NCBI RefSeq assembly: GCF_003003795.1 | Contig: NZ_PVWK01000117.1 | Coordinates: 32,513 to 96,512, forward strand | Source of the DNA: Stenomitos frigidus ULC18 | GTDB taxonomy: Bacteria; Cyanobacteriota; Cyanobacteriia; Leptolyngbyales; Leptolyngbyaceae | DNA: 64,000 nt | Reading direction: 5' to 3' | Shown here: one piece after another, positions 38,400-46,611 of the stretch | Layout of the letters: each line of letters opens with the position of its first letter | How positions within the stretch are numbered: position 1 is the stretch's first letter | The notes under the pieces: model-generated | The model's database searches: none | The model's input: only the letters and a program-made list of their open reading frames with translations | Told to the model about the DNA's origin: nothing | Position numbers and translations under genes: made by a program

Positions 38400-38445
38400 T
38401 GGGTGTAAAGAAATAAACGGTCAGTAGCCAGTCATCCTGGTCTCT

Positions 38446-38473
38446 GTCGGGACGTGACCTGTAACGTCCCGAC
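38446..38473. repeat. GTCGGGACGT / ACGTCCCGAC hairpin
   Basis: 10-bp arms with 8-nt loop GACCTGTA, between convergent genes; same family as the palindromes at 8819 and 33049. Confidence 0.65.
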
Positions 38474-38499
38474 CCTATGTAAGTCCGTGCCATGACGCT

Positions 38500-39189
38500 T
38501 TAGGGCTTTTTAGACCCAGGTTGCGTCACTTTTGGGGTTGGCGACGACTGGGCAGCTGGTTCTTTAACCTTCCAGTCAGCTAATGGACGATTGACCGCAT
38601 TCTCGAAATCGGTGGAAACCAGTAGCACTGTCAAATCAGTTTTCGTCTGAGCAGGCGGATCAACCTGAGCGTACAAAGCGCTGCGGTTGAAGTTCGGCTT
38701 ACCAAGCACCAGGCGATGGGTTTGCTGACTGGCAAGCTTCACGTCAGCGATCGCGATCGGCTTGTCCAACCCAAACTCTGCTTGTTTCGCGGCGGATACC
38801 GTGAGCGTTTGCTGTCGCTTTCCGGTTACCAGCAGGTTGAGTAGATATGCGACTGAGGCATCGTTTGCCACCGTTTGTTCTGGTGCCGTCATCGCCCAGG
38901 TCAGTGTCTCGGTTGGTGTCGCTTTTGGTGACGCTGGCTGAGGCTTCGCTGGCTGGTCAGGCTTGGCACCAGGCAATCGTGCCGCTGGAGTTTTGGCAAA
39001 TGCCAGGGTTTGCGTCGGTGTGGTGAGGGTGAGCGATCGCACCTCCTCTTCTTTAAACGCAAATAGCTGCTCAGTTTGAGCCTTTGCCGTTTCTCGCTGA
39101 GGTTTTCCCTGCACCTCATAAAGATAGACAAACGCACCCAGGAGCAGCGCGATCGCTAACAAAATCAACGGCGTTTTTTGAAATTTCAT
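38500..39189 (-). CDS. DUF4340 domain protein
   Basis: 229 residues from ATG 39189. An N-terminal TM anchor (LILLAIALLLGAFVYLYEV) precedes a DUF4340 beta-rich exported domain: FAFKEEEVRSLTLTTPTQTL, DKPIAIADVKLASQQTHRLVLGK. The middle is a Lys/Pro/Ala linker (PGAKPDQPAKPQPASPK). It is the last gene of a set with GldG-like, permease and ATPase genes, an arrangement seen in many bacteria, and probably works with that exporter at the membrane. Function unproven. Confidence 0.85.
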   Translation of the reverse strand: MKFQKTPLILLAIALLLGAFVYLYEVQGKPQRETAKAQTEQLFAFKEEEVRSLTLTTPTQTLAFAKTPAARLPGAKPDQPAKPQPASPKATPTETLTWAMTAPEQTVANDASVAYLLNLLVTGKRQQTLTVSAAKQAEFGLDKPIAIADVKLASQQTHRLVLGKPNFNRSALYAQVDPPAQTKTDLTVLLVSTDFENAVNRPLADWKVKEPAAQSSPTPKVTQPGSKKP

Positions 39190-39238
39190 AACCGGAAGGA
39201 ACGTTTTGAGTTTTGAGTTTTGAGATTTGAGCTGCTTG

Positions 39239-39270
39239 AGCAGTCAGCGGTCAGCGGTCAGCTTTTTTCT
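39239..39270. repeat. AGCGGTCAGC repeat (short copy)
   Basis: CAGTCAGCGGTCAGCGGTCAGC followed by TTTTTTCT; a GTTTTGAGTTTTGAG block precedes it at 39203. Confidence 0.55.
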
Positions 39271-39345
39271 CACTAATAACCAACAATGAACAACCCCTTC
39301 AGCCTTCAGCCTTCAGCCTTCAGTCCTCTGCCCTCTGCCTTCTAC

Positions 39346-41109
39346 TTACCGTCTCTTCCACCAAACCCCAAACGCAGCGCCAAACCCAATCAGCGGGAGA
39401 ATGGCGATCGCGGTCCAGGTTGCCAGACTTGCCTGCTGCCCCGACAAGCCGAGGCGACGATTTTTGGCTTCTTTGGGACGAATGGAAAGGGACTGGTCAT
39501 CAGCGTGACTAAGCCAGCGCACTGAGTTGATGAAGACATCGCCATTGATGCCCTGATTCACGCCCCCATCTTCGGCAAAGCGGGAGTTGCCGATCACGAC
39601 CAGCCTGGATTCTTTGGGTTTCTGATCGGTCGTCGTTGGACTGGCGGCCACAGAAGGGCTGGGTGACGGATTCGCTGACGCAGAAGGGGAAGGACTGGAA
39701 GGACTGGGTGACGGCTTTGCCGGACTCGCTGAGGCTGAGGGAGACGGTTTTGGAGACGTGCTTGGTGAGGGACTGGGCGATGGTTTTGGTGCCGCGACCG
39801 CTGGCGTTACTGTGCGGGTGAGAGCAAAACCGATGACTAAGGGACCGGGGCGATCGCTGGCCTGGTCAAACTTCAGCGGTTGCGCTTTGACGTTGCTTTC
39901 GGCCCAGCTTCGTTCACTGGTAAACAATAATGGTGTGGATTTCACGTCGGTTTGGGGTTTCACATCGATCGGCTGCGCTAGCGGATAAATCGAGAGTGCA
40001 TTGCCAAAATCCTTGGTAATCGGATGGTTGCCGTACTGGCTGACTGACGAAAACGCCGGCCCCAACTGAGATAAGCGGCCAGAGACATCAATCACGACCC
40101 GTTTGTCTACCGTCACGCCCCAGTTAGTGAGCAGGCTATCCAAACCCGGAGTCGTATTAGGATCGAGCATTAAAAACAGGTTGCCACCGTTCTTAAGGTA
40201 TTCATCCAATGCAGTGACCTCTGGAGCGAGCAGCGGCTTTTGCGGCCCTGCTAGCACCAGCACATTCGCATCGGCGGGAATAGTGGCTGTTTCCAGCAAG
40301 TTGAGCGGTTTGACGGTGAAGTTTTTCTCCTGCAATCCTTTCACGGCGGCTGAAATTGCGCCCTGCGACTGGTCGATCGGGTGTTCACCATGTCCCTGAA
40401 TCACGTAGGCAAACGACTGACGATTACTCACCAGTTGCTCCAAAGCGCCAGTCAGCTTAACTTCTGACAGATAACCCCCGTCGCCAACCAGACTATCCCC
40501 CGTCGTGGGCGCGATCGTCTGTACATACTGCTTGCGTCCTTCCGGCTGGATCTCGGCAATCACATCACCGTTGCTCTTGACTTCTAGCCGCTGTACAACC
40601 GATGGCTGCGAATTTGGATCGACAAACTCATAGCTCAGCCGATCGCTCTGACGGTGATAACTTTCCAACAACTCGCGATCGCGCGCACTGGGCTGTGGCA
40701 CAAACACCCACACCTTCACCGGCTGCTTCAGATTCTTCACCAACTGTTGCGTTTCCGGTGCCAGCGAGAACAACTGATTCTCCGTCAAATCCAGCCGCCC
40801 CACATGGTTCGCTGCCAGGAAATTGATCAGCCCCAAAATCGCCAGTACTGAGAGCGTCGTGATCAGCGCATTTGCACCAACTTGAGTCGATCGCTGGCTC
40901 CAAAACCCCGGCTGTGTGGATTGTTCAGCATAGGTAGACTGAAACACCAGCCATAGACCAACCACGACTACGCCTGCAATGACGAGCCCCAACGGAATGG
41001 GACTAAAGGAGCCAGAAACCAGACCCGCGATCGCGCCTGCAGCCACCAGCATCGGCCCCAGCCAGAAGAGGTATTTAAGGTATTTCAGATTGGGAGAAAA
41101 CGTTTTCAT
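39346..41109 (-). CDS. GldG-like auxiliary subunit of ABC exporter
   Basis: 587 residues from ATG 41109. Two N-terminal TM helices and a third at ~90 (ANALITTLSVLAILGLINFL) lead to an exported GldG domain: LDLTENQLFSLAPETQQLVKNL, KVWVFVPQPSARDRELLESY, VLVLAGPQKPLLAPEV and GGNLFLMLDPNT. A ~60-residue Ser/Pro/Ala low-complexity linker (KPSPSPSPSTSPKPSPS) precedes RLVVIGNSRFAEDGGVNQG and a C-terminal TM anchor. Works with the ATPase and permease upstream; substrate unknown in cyanobacteria. Confidence 0.9.
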   Translation of the reverse strand: MKTFSPNLKYLKYLFWLGPMLVAAGAIAGLVSGSFSPIPLGLVIAGVVVVGLWLVFQSTYAEQSTQPGFWSQRSTQVGANALITTLSVLAILGLINFLAANHVGRLDLTENQLFSLAPETQQLVKNLKQPVKVWVFVPQPSARDRELLESYHRQSDRLSYEFVDPNSQPSVVQRLEVKSNGDVIAEIQPEGRKQYVQTIAPTTGDSLVGDGGYLSEVKLTGALEQLVSNRQSFAYVIQGHGEHPIDQSQGAISAAVKGLQEKNFTVKPLNLLETATIPADANVLVLAGPQKPLLAPEVTALDEYLKNGGNLFLMLDPNTTPGLDSLLTNWGVTVDKRVVIDVSGRLSQLGPAFSSVSQYGNHPITKDFGNALSIYPLAQPIDVKPQTDVKSTPLLFTSERSWAESNVKAQPLKFDQASDRPGPLVIGFALTRTVTPAVAAPKPSPSPSPSTSPKPSPSASASPAKPSPSPSSPSPSASANPSPSPSVAASPTTTDQKPKESRLVVIGNSRFAEDGGVNQGINGDVFINSVRWLSHADDQSLSIRPKEAKNRRLGLSGQQASLATWTAIAILPLIGFGAAFGVWWKRR

Positions 41110-41135
41110 ATCAAAAGAAGAAAAATAGAGTCAAG

Positions 41136-41201
41136 AGAAACCGGGTTTCTGGGCGCAATATTGGGCACTGGCGGCATGTGCGGTGAAGAAACCCGGTTTC
41201 T
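41136..41201. repeat. AGAAACC[C/G]GGTTTCT paired element 2
   Basis: AGAAACCGGGTTTCT (41136-41150) and AGAAACCCGGTTTCT (41187-41201), 51 bp start to start, inside the 115-bp gap between the GldG-like and permease genes of one operon. Confidence 0.75.
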
Positions 41202-41223
41202 GCGGTTCACGAGTTTCTGCGGT

Positions 41224-42000
41224 TCACGATCGCTGGAAGCGAAACGCATCGATCGACTGCGCCGTCAAAAAGAGTCCCAAGACAATGTAGCTGCCAAACA
41301 AAACCAGGCTACTGCTGTCGAGAATGCCTTGGGTCAGATTGTTGTAGTGCTTCAGCAAAGACAGATGTCCTAACGCGGCGCCAGCGGGACCACCCAGCTT
41401 TTGACCGAGAATTTCGACAACCCAGAGGAAAAGGACTAAGCCAAACGTACCGATCGCGGCCAAAATCGTGCTGTCTGTGAGCGAGGAAATGAACATCCCC
41501 AGAGACAGAATGGCAGCAGCCAGGAGGATTAAGCCCAGATGTGCCACCAGCACGATGCTAAAGCTGAACGGCGGTGTAGTGGTGCTGAAGACGATCGCCT
41601 CATAGATCAGCAGCGGCAGCACCATCGTCACAAAAAACGTCAACACGCCTAACAGCTTGCCAAGCGCAACCGCCCAGTTGGTAATCGGCGAGGTCGCTAA
41701 AAGCTCCAACGTGCCACGCTTGCGTTCTTCGGCATACAGACCCATCGACAAGATCGGCAAAATGAATAGCGCAATCGAACCCAGGGTGCTTAAGAAAAAC
41801 TGCAAGAACTGATAAGGCACATCGATCGGCGACGCGTAGCCTGCACTATCGGCATAGGCAACCTGTTGCGTAATGCCGCCTAAAATCGAAACAAAGAAAA
41901 AGCCTGCTAAAAGCCAGAACACACCCGCGATCACGTAGGCAAGGGGCGACGCAAAGTAGCTCTGCAACTCGCGGCGGTAAATAGCCAGAATGTTGCTCAT
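41224..42000 (-). CDS. ABC-2 type permease (GldF-like)
   Basis: 258 residues from ATG 42000 (MSNILAIYRRELQSYFASPLAYVI); an ATG at 42012 would overlap the ATPase stop. Six TM helices typical of ABC-2 permeases, with GLYAEERKRGTLELLATSPITNW as the cytoplasmic coupling element. Pairs with the ATPase gene immediately upstream (11 bp) and the GldG-like gene downstream. Confidence 0.92.
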   Translation of the reverse strand: MSNILAIYRRELQSYFASPLAYVIAGVFWLLAGFFFVSILGGITQQVAYADSAGYASPIDVPYQFLQFFLSTLGSIALFILPILSMGLYAEERKRGTLELLATSPITNWAVALGKLLGVLTFFVTMVLPLLIYEAIVFSTTTPPFSFSIVLVAHLGLILLAAAILSLGMFISSLTDSTILAAIGTFGLVLFLWVVEILGQKLGGPAGAALGHLSLLKHYNNLTQGILDSSSLVLFGSYIVLGLFLTAQSIDAFRFQRS

Positions 42001-42011
42001 AATCACACGCA

Positions 42012-43046
42012 TTAAGCTGCTTCTCCCGCTGATGGTTCAGCCTCTTCGCCCTCGGATTCGCCATCAGATTCCAGGTCTGTGGCGGCATCCAGAGGCTTCT
42101 CTTCAGTCGTCAGTTCTAAAAAGACATCTTCGAGCGTGGCTTGCGATCGCCGCATTTCGTACAATCCCACACCCGCGCCAACGACCGTCTTCGCGATATC
42201 TCGACCGACTAACTCGGTGCCAGATTCGGCAATCACCCGCAGCTTGTGGTGTTCCGGCACGTCACTTGGTGCTTGCTCGACCAGCTTGACGTTTGGTAAG
42301 CCCTGAAGAAAGATCACTAAGCGAGACTGAATATCTGCCGCATCGCCCTCGACTTCAAGTTCATAGCCAGAACCACCCGTTAACTGTGCCATCAGGTTTT
42401 CGGGTGTGTTCGTCGCCACGACTCGACCTTTGTTGATGATGGCAATGCGATCGCACGTCATGCTGACTTCCGGCAAGATGTGAGTCGAAAGAATGACAGT
42501 ATGATCGCCTGCCAGATTTTTGATCAGACTCCGAACTTCGGCAATCTGACGTGGGTCTAGCCCCACAGTCGGTTCATCCAAAATAATGGCAGGCGGATCG
42601 TGAACGATCGCCTGTGCAATGCCCACCCGCTGTCGATAGCCTTTAGACAGCTTGCGAATGAGCGTCTGGCTCTTTTCGGTCAGGTTGCAGCGTTTGATGG
42701 CAGTTTGGACTCGATTCGGGCGATCGCCTGCATTCACGCCTTTAATGCGCGCGACGAAATGCAAAAAGCCTTCGACCGTCATATCGGTATACAGCGGCGG
42801 CGTTTCGGGCAAGTAGCCGATATGCTTCCGCACGGCCATCGAATTTTCGTGGACTTCAAACCCTGCCACTTTTGCCGTACCGGCTGACGCTGGCAGGTAA
42901 CCCGACAAAATCCGCATCGTGGTCGTCTTCCCGGCTCCGTTGGGCCCCAAGAACCCCAAAATTTCCCCTGGTTCCACCGCGAACGTGACATCCTCAATGG
43001 CAGGGGTTGAGCCGTAAACTTTGCTTAAGTGCTCAACTTCAATCAT
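42012..43046 (-). CDS. ABC transporter ATPase (GldA-like)
   Basis: 344 residues from ATG 43046. Walker A GPNGAGKTTT (K40), Q-loop IGYLPETPPLYTDMTV, signature LSKGYRQRVGIAQAI, Walker B AIILDEPTVGLDPRQ and His switch LSTHILPEVSMTCD. A C-terminal ~90-residue domain of the GldA/NatA kind ends in a very acidic tail (ESDGESEGEEAEPSAGE). Powers the permease downstream. First gene of the leftward four-gene set. Confidence 0.94.
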   Translation of the reverse strand: MIEVEHLSKVYGSTPAIEDVTFAVEPGEILGFLGPNGAGKTTTMRILSGYLPASAGTAKVAGFEVHENSMAVRKHIGYLPETPPLYTDMTVEGFLHFVARIKGVNAGDRPNRVQTAIKRCNLTEKSQTLIRKLSKGYRQRVGIAQAIVHDPPAIILDEPTVGLDPRQIAEVRSLIKNLAGDHTVILSTHILPEVSMTCDRIAIINKGRVVATNTPENLMAQLTGGSGYELEVEGDAADIQSRLVIFLQGLPNVKLVEQAPSDVPEHHKLRVIAESGTELVGRDIAKTVVGAGVGLYEMRRSQATLEDVFLELTTEEKPLDAATDLESDGESEGEEAEPSAGEAA

Positions 43047-43191
43047 GTGAACCTCACGAATCAGGGCAGCTTGATATTACCCATCTCTACCCCAGGTTAT
43101 ATCAGTTGAGGCGTTACAGGGACAAGCTAAGTTTCATTGGAGGTAATGAGTGAGGTTGGGGAAGTGATCGCTACAGGGTGATAAGAACGGT

Positions 43192-43258
43192 TAGCGGTCA
43201 GCCGTCAGCGGTCAGCCGTCAGAAAAAAGCTGATAGCTGATAGCTGATAGCTGATAGC
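43192..43258. repeat. AGCGGTCAGC / GCTGATAGCTGATAGC dispersed repeat
   Basis: Close match in layout to 4255-4328: three AGCGGTCAGCCGTC units, AGAAAAAA, then four GCTGATA units. The halves pair over ~17 bp with two mismatched positions. Confidence 0.75.
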
Positions 43259-43313
43259 CAATCCTAACCTGTACCGCTATTTTCAACAGGCTCTCACTCG
43301 ATCGCCCCAGACC

Positions 43314-43856
43314 CTAAAGATATTCCACTATCGTCGGCTCTTCTGGGATGAACCGTGGCTGCAGATTTGCTTTCTTGTTCTTCCCTCGCAACGAGCCAAT
43401 CTGGATCGGCGTTTTGAGCAACTCTAGCTCCTGCACTTCCCAAAAAATTGCCCAACTGGGGCGATCGGTAGCTGTCGATTTGGGACGAAAGATGGCTTTG
43501 TCGGGATAGCGACCACGCCGAGATCCGACCGAACCGATGTAAAGTCCACGCCAGGTCACTTTGGGGTTCAATGGTTGCTCTCCTTTGGCGTTGGCGGCGT
43601 AGATGAAAACCTCGATCGCCTTCCCAGCACGCAGTTTCTCAACTTCCGCAAACACTTCAAAGGCCATGCTGCCAAAGGCAACTTTGGGTGAGTGATCGGG
43701 TGGCAAATCGTCTGCATCCAGTTGAGCAGCGATGGCTTCTAGCCCAGACATTAAGTCTATTTCTGGTACTGAAGCAAGGAGAGCGAAGGCACGAGTCTTT
43801 TGCATGAGGTCACGAATACAGCAAAGCAATCTCTCCAAACTACTGGAAACTGACAT
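43314..43856 (-). CDS. Hypothetical protein, unknown family
   Basis: 180 residues from ATG 43856; ATGs at 43805 and 43751 are also possible and the latter (MSGLEAIAAQLDADDLPPDH) begins the best-ordered part. Predicted alpha/beta, soluble, with KVTWRGLYIGSVGSRRGRYPDKAIFRPKS and WAIFWEVQELELL. No known motif found. It starts immediately beside the divergent PIN-toxin ORF. Function not assigned. Confidence 0.6.
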   Translation of the reverse strand: MSVSSSLERLLCCIRDLMQKTRAFALLASVPEIDLMSGLEAIAAQLDADDLPPDHSPKVAFGSMAFEVFAEVEKLRAGKAIEVFIYAANAKGEQPLNPKVTWRGLYIGSVGSRRGRYPDKAIFRPKSTATDRPSWAIFWEVQELELLKTPIQIGSLRGKNKKANLQPRFIPEEPTIVEYL

Positions 43857-43954
43857 TGCCGTCCAATACTCGAAGCTTAACCGTTACTTACTGGCTTGAG
43901 GATGAAATATGTGAAAAGGTGATTGCTTCCCCCTGGAGTTCTCATGACGCTTCT

Positions 43955-44383
43955 ATGCCAATTCCACAAGTTGTCCTTGATACCAACGTCATCGTTGCTG
44001 GCTTACGTTCTCGACGAGGCAGTGCTTTTCAGTTACTAACCCTGGTAGGCACAAAAAAGTTTGAGATTCACCTTTCGGTGCCATTAGTGCTGGAATATCG
44101 AGAGGTACTATCGAGAGAATTAGCAAACTTGTATGTTAGTGCGATAGATATAGAGGACTTCATTGAGTTTCACTGTTCCGTCGCAAAGAGACATCGGATC
44201 TTCTTTCTTTGGCGTCCGTATCTCCCTGATCCAAAAGACGATATGGTGTTGGAACTGGCAGTGACGGCGGGATGTGATAGCGTAGTGACATATAATATCC
44301 GCGACTTTGTTGGAACCGAGAAATTTGGCATCAAAGCAATTACACCTGGGGAACTTTTGAGAGCAATTGGAGCGTTGCTATGA
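43955..44383 (+). CDS. PIN-domain toxin (putative TA system PIN family)
   Basis: 142 residues from ATG 43955; the ORF extends upstream to 43856 but the PIN fold begins at MPIPQVVLDTN. Acidic residues of the nuclease site: D9 (LDTN), the Glu in LVLEYREVL, the Asp cluster PDPKDDM and N/D of VTYNIRDF. This family of PIN RNases usually partners with a small RHH protein. Stop codon overlaps the next ATG by 4 bp (ATGA). Toxin precedes antitoxin here. Confidence 0.85.
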   Translation: MPIPQVVLDTNVIVAGLRSRRGSAFQLLTLVGTKKFEIHLSVPLVLEYREVLSRELANLYVSAIDIEDFIEFHCSVAKRHRIFFLWRPYLPDPKDDMVLELAVTAGCDSVVTYNIRDFVGTEKFGIKAITPGELLRAIGALL

Positions 44384-44625
44384 GTCACGTAAATGTTCAG
44401 CTTCCTGACTCTTTGTACAAAAATCTGCAAGTTTTGGCAGAGCAAGATGGCATTACCGTTGACCAGTTCATCGCGACAGCCGTTGCGGAAAAGATAGCCG
44501 CTTTGACAACCGAAACCTATTTGAAAGCGTTGGCGCAACGCGGTAGCAGAGATAAATATGAAGCCGTGTTGACGAAAGTCCCTGACGTAGAGCCAGAAGC
44601 TTACGACCAACTGCCAAAGTGCTAA
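44380..44625 (+). CDS. RHH-type antitoxin (HicB/CopG-like)
   Basis: 81 residues from ATG 44380, overlapping the toxin by 4 bp. The N-terminal MSHVNVQLPDSLYKNLQVLAEQDGITVDQFIATAVAEKI is a ribbon-helix-helix DNA-binding unit; the C-terminal part (YLKALAQRGSRDKYEAVLTKV) would wrap the toxin. Likely neutralises the PIN protein and autoregulates the pair. Confidence 0.82.
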   Translation: MSHVNVQLPDSLYKNLQVLAEQDGITVDQFIATAVAEKIAALTTETYLKALAQRGSRDKYEAVLTKVPDVEPEAYDQLPKC

Positions 44626-45104
44626 CCATTCGATTGTATGGCTTGAGGTGCCAGGTGAATCATGGGTGACGTCGCACCAGCACCTTTGAAGGCGGCGATC
44701 GCTCGCTTAGAATAGCGACAAGCCCGGTTCATGCCTGGAAAGAATATTGGTGATTTGTTGTAACCTTAATGCGATCGAGCAGACGTAAGGACAGCTCGTT
44801 CTGTCGTTATTGCAGCAAATTCGGATGTGACGACAACTTGTTTTGGACTAACGACAACTCGTTCTGTTGTAGCGCCTAGCGATGCTGTTCTGATGATCAC
44901 TCCTCCCCTCTGCACGATCGCTCTTACCAAAACATTTTAAGCTCAGGTAACTACAAGCTCAGGTAACTAAATTTGGCGCGTCTCTGGGAGGAAGGAGCGA
45001 TCGCACCAATGTGAGCAGGGCGTCAAACATACAGCTTTAGCCTTTTCTAGGAATACCCTCAATAGCACGATCGGGCTCAGCAAATAAACTTTAGAGTGAG
45101 CACT
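44626..45104. other. Intergenic holding a short 21-bp array
   Basis: No gene. Main content is the array at 44788-44892. Confidence 0.5.
44788..44892. repeat. 21-bp-period array C (5 units)
   Basis: Five consecutive 21-nt units. The clearest (44851) has ACAAC and GTTGT arms around a 7-nt spacer TCGTTCT; the first has GACAG and CTGTC around 6 nt. Units are diverged but keep exact 21-nt spacing. Confidence 0.6.
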
Positions 45105-46355
45105 TCACTTTTCAAGTAATACTTTTTCTGAAGCATTACTGCCCTCAATATTTTTTTCGTACCACTTCATAAGAGGAGTCGAACTAACCCCATGTAGCAC
45201 AACTGAAAGCACAACTGTAATAAAGGTAATCCAGGCAATTAATTCGCCTGTTTCACCACTTAGTCCATGCCCAAAGGCGTAAGTCAGGTAATAGAGGGAG
45301 CCAACGCCGCGGATGCCAAACCAGCCGAAGAGCCACCGTGTAGCAGGGTGAACCGGAGAGCCGATTGTGCTCAGCCAGCTTCCTAACGGCCGAATGACAA
45401 AGAGCAGTAGCCCTGCAATCAGGAGGGCTGGAGCCGCAAAGCGGACGATCGGCTCTAAACGCAGCATGGAACCCAGCAGTAGAATGGCTGCTACCTCAGT
45501 CAATTTTTCGAGGCGCGCAATAAAGCGAAGTTGGGAGTTGGATTTGTCAGGGTTGTCTGTGCGACGCTGCATGGCAATACCTGCTACAAAGACAGCGGCA
45601 AAACCATAACCATGCACTAACTCAGTCAATGAGTACGTAATGAGGATGGTGGCAAGGGCAACAAAGTCTTCAATGAGATCATCGACTGGACGATACCGCT
45701 GCAGACGTCGATCGATCCATGCAACCGCTCTGGCAACGGCAATACCCATCACCATACCAGCAGCGATCGCCCAGACTAAATCGATGCCAACCCATTGCAC
45801 GAACCAGTTTTGCCAGTTGTCATTCTCAAGCCACCGTAACCCGAAATAGACAAACGGAAAGGCCAGTGCGTCGTTCAAGCCGCCTTCGGAGGTTAAACCA
45901 AAACGCAATTCATCTCGATCGCAAAGACCATCTAGCTGCACTTCTGATGCCAATACCGGATCGGTCGGTGCCAGAATTGCGCCCAACAAAATAGCAGCGC
46001 CCCAGTTTAGCTGTAAACACCAGTGTGCGATCGCTGCCACAGCAAAAATTGAAAGGGGCATCAGAAAGCCGATTAACCGAATGGTCGAATTCCAGGCCCA
46101 TGCTTTAAGCGGGCGATTCATTTTCAAGCCGCAGCCAAAGAGCGAAATCAACACAACAAACTCCGTCAGCCGCTCTAAAAACTTTGCGTCGGGACGTAAT
46201 TGAATGAGGTTGAAGCCATAGGGGCTGAGCGCCACACCCACAATGAGATAGATGAGCGCATAGGAGAGCGGTAAACGCGCGATCCATCCTGACCCCAGTG
46301 TGATTAGCAGCAACAGCAAGCCAAGGACTAACAGGTCAAGAATGTAAATATCCAC
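45105..46355 (-). CDS. Na+/H+ antiporter, CPA1/NhaP type
   Basis: 416 residues from GTG 46355 (MDIYILDLLVLGLLLLL); the ORF allows TTG 46382. About 12 TM helices. Signatures: LGAILAPTDPVLASEV with the ion-binding Asp and SEGGLNDALAFPFV, then LFGWFGIRGVGSLYYLTYA near the end. Exchanges Na+ for H+ across the membrane for pH and salt balance. Monocistronic. Confidence 0.9.
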   Translation of the reverse strand: MDIYILDLLVLGLLLLLITLGSGWIARLPLSYALIYLIVGVALSPYGFNLIQLRPDAKFLERLTEFVVLISLFGCGLKMNRPLKAWAWNSTIRLIGFLMPLSIFAVAAIAHWCLQLNWGAAILLGAILAPTDPVLASEVQLDGLCDRDELRFGLTSEGGLNDALAFPFVYFGLRWLENDNWQNWFVQWVGIDLVWAIAAGMVMGIAVARAVAWIDRRLQRYRPVDDLIEDFVALATILITYSLTELVHGYGFAAVFVAGIAMQRRTDNPDKSNSQLRFIARLEKLTEVAAILLLGSMLRLEPIVRFAAPALLIAGLLLFVIRPLGSWLSTIGSPVHPATRWLFGWFGIRGVGSLYYLTYAFGHGLSGETGELIAWITFITVVLSVVLHGVSSTPLMKWYEKNIEGSNASEKVLLEK

Positions 46356-46459
46356 ACACAGTTTGATAAGCGATCTTCTCAACTTTAGGCAGTGGGTGGG
46401 CGATCGTAATGCAACCTGTGGGGGATTTTGGGGATGAGGCGGGAGGCGGGAGGGAGGAG

Positions 46460-46602
46460 AATTTTGAGTTTTGAGTTTTGAGTTGGGAGAGTAGTGAGTT
46501 TTGAGTTTTGGGCTACGCTTTGCGCTGGCAAGCTAGAGAGTTTTGAGTTGGGAGATGAGTGAGTTGAAGCGGACTGCTGATTGCTGAAAGCTGACCGCTA
46601 TA
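46460..46602. repeat. TTTTGAGTT / CAAGCTAGAGAG repeats plus AGCGGTCAGC-type copy
   Basis: Inverted copy of the element at 21087 and 37840: TTTTGAGTTTTGAGTT, GGGCTACGCTTTGCGCTGG, CAAGCTAGAGAGTTTTGAG. A degenerate GCTGAAAGCTGACCGCTATAG copy follows at 46580. Confidence 0.6.
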
Positions 46603-46611
46603 GACCGTTTC

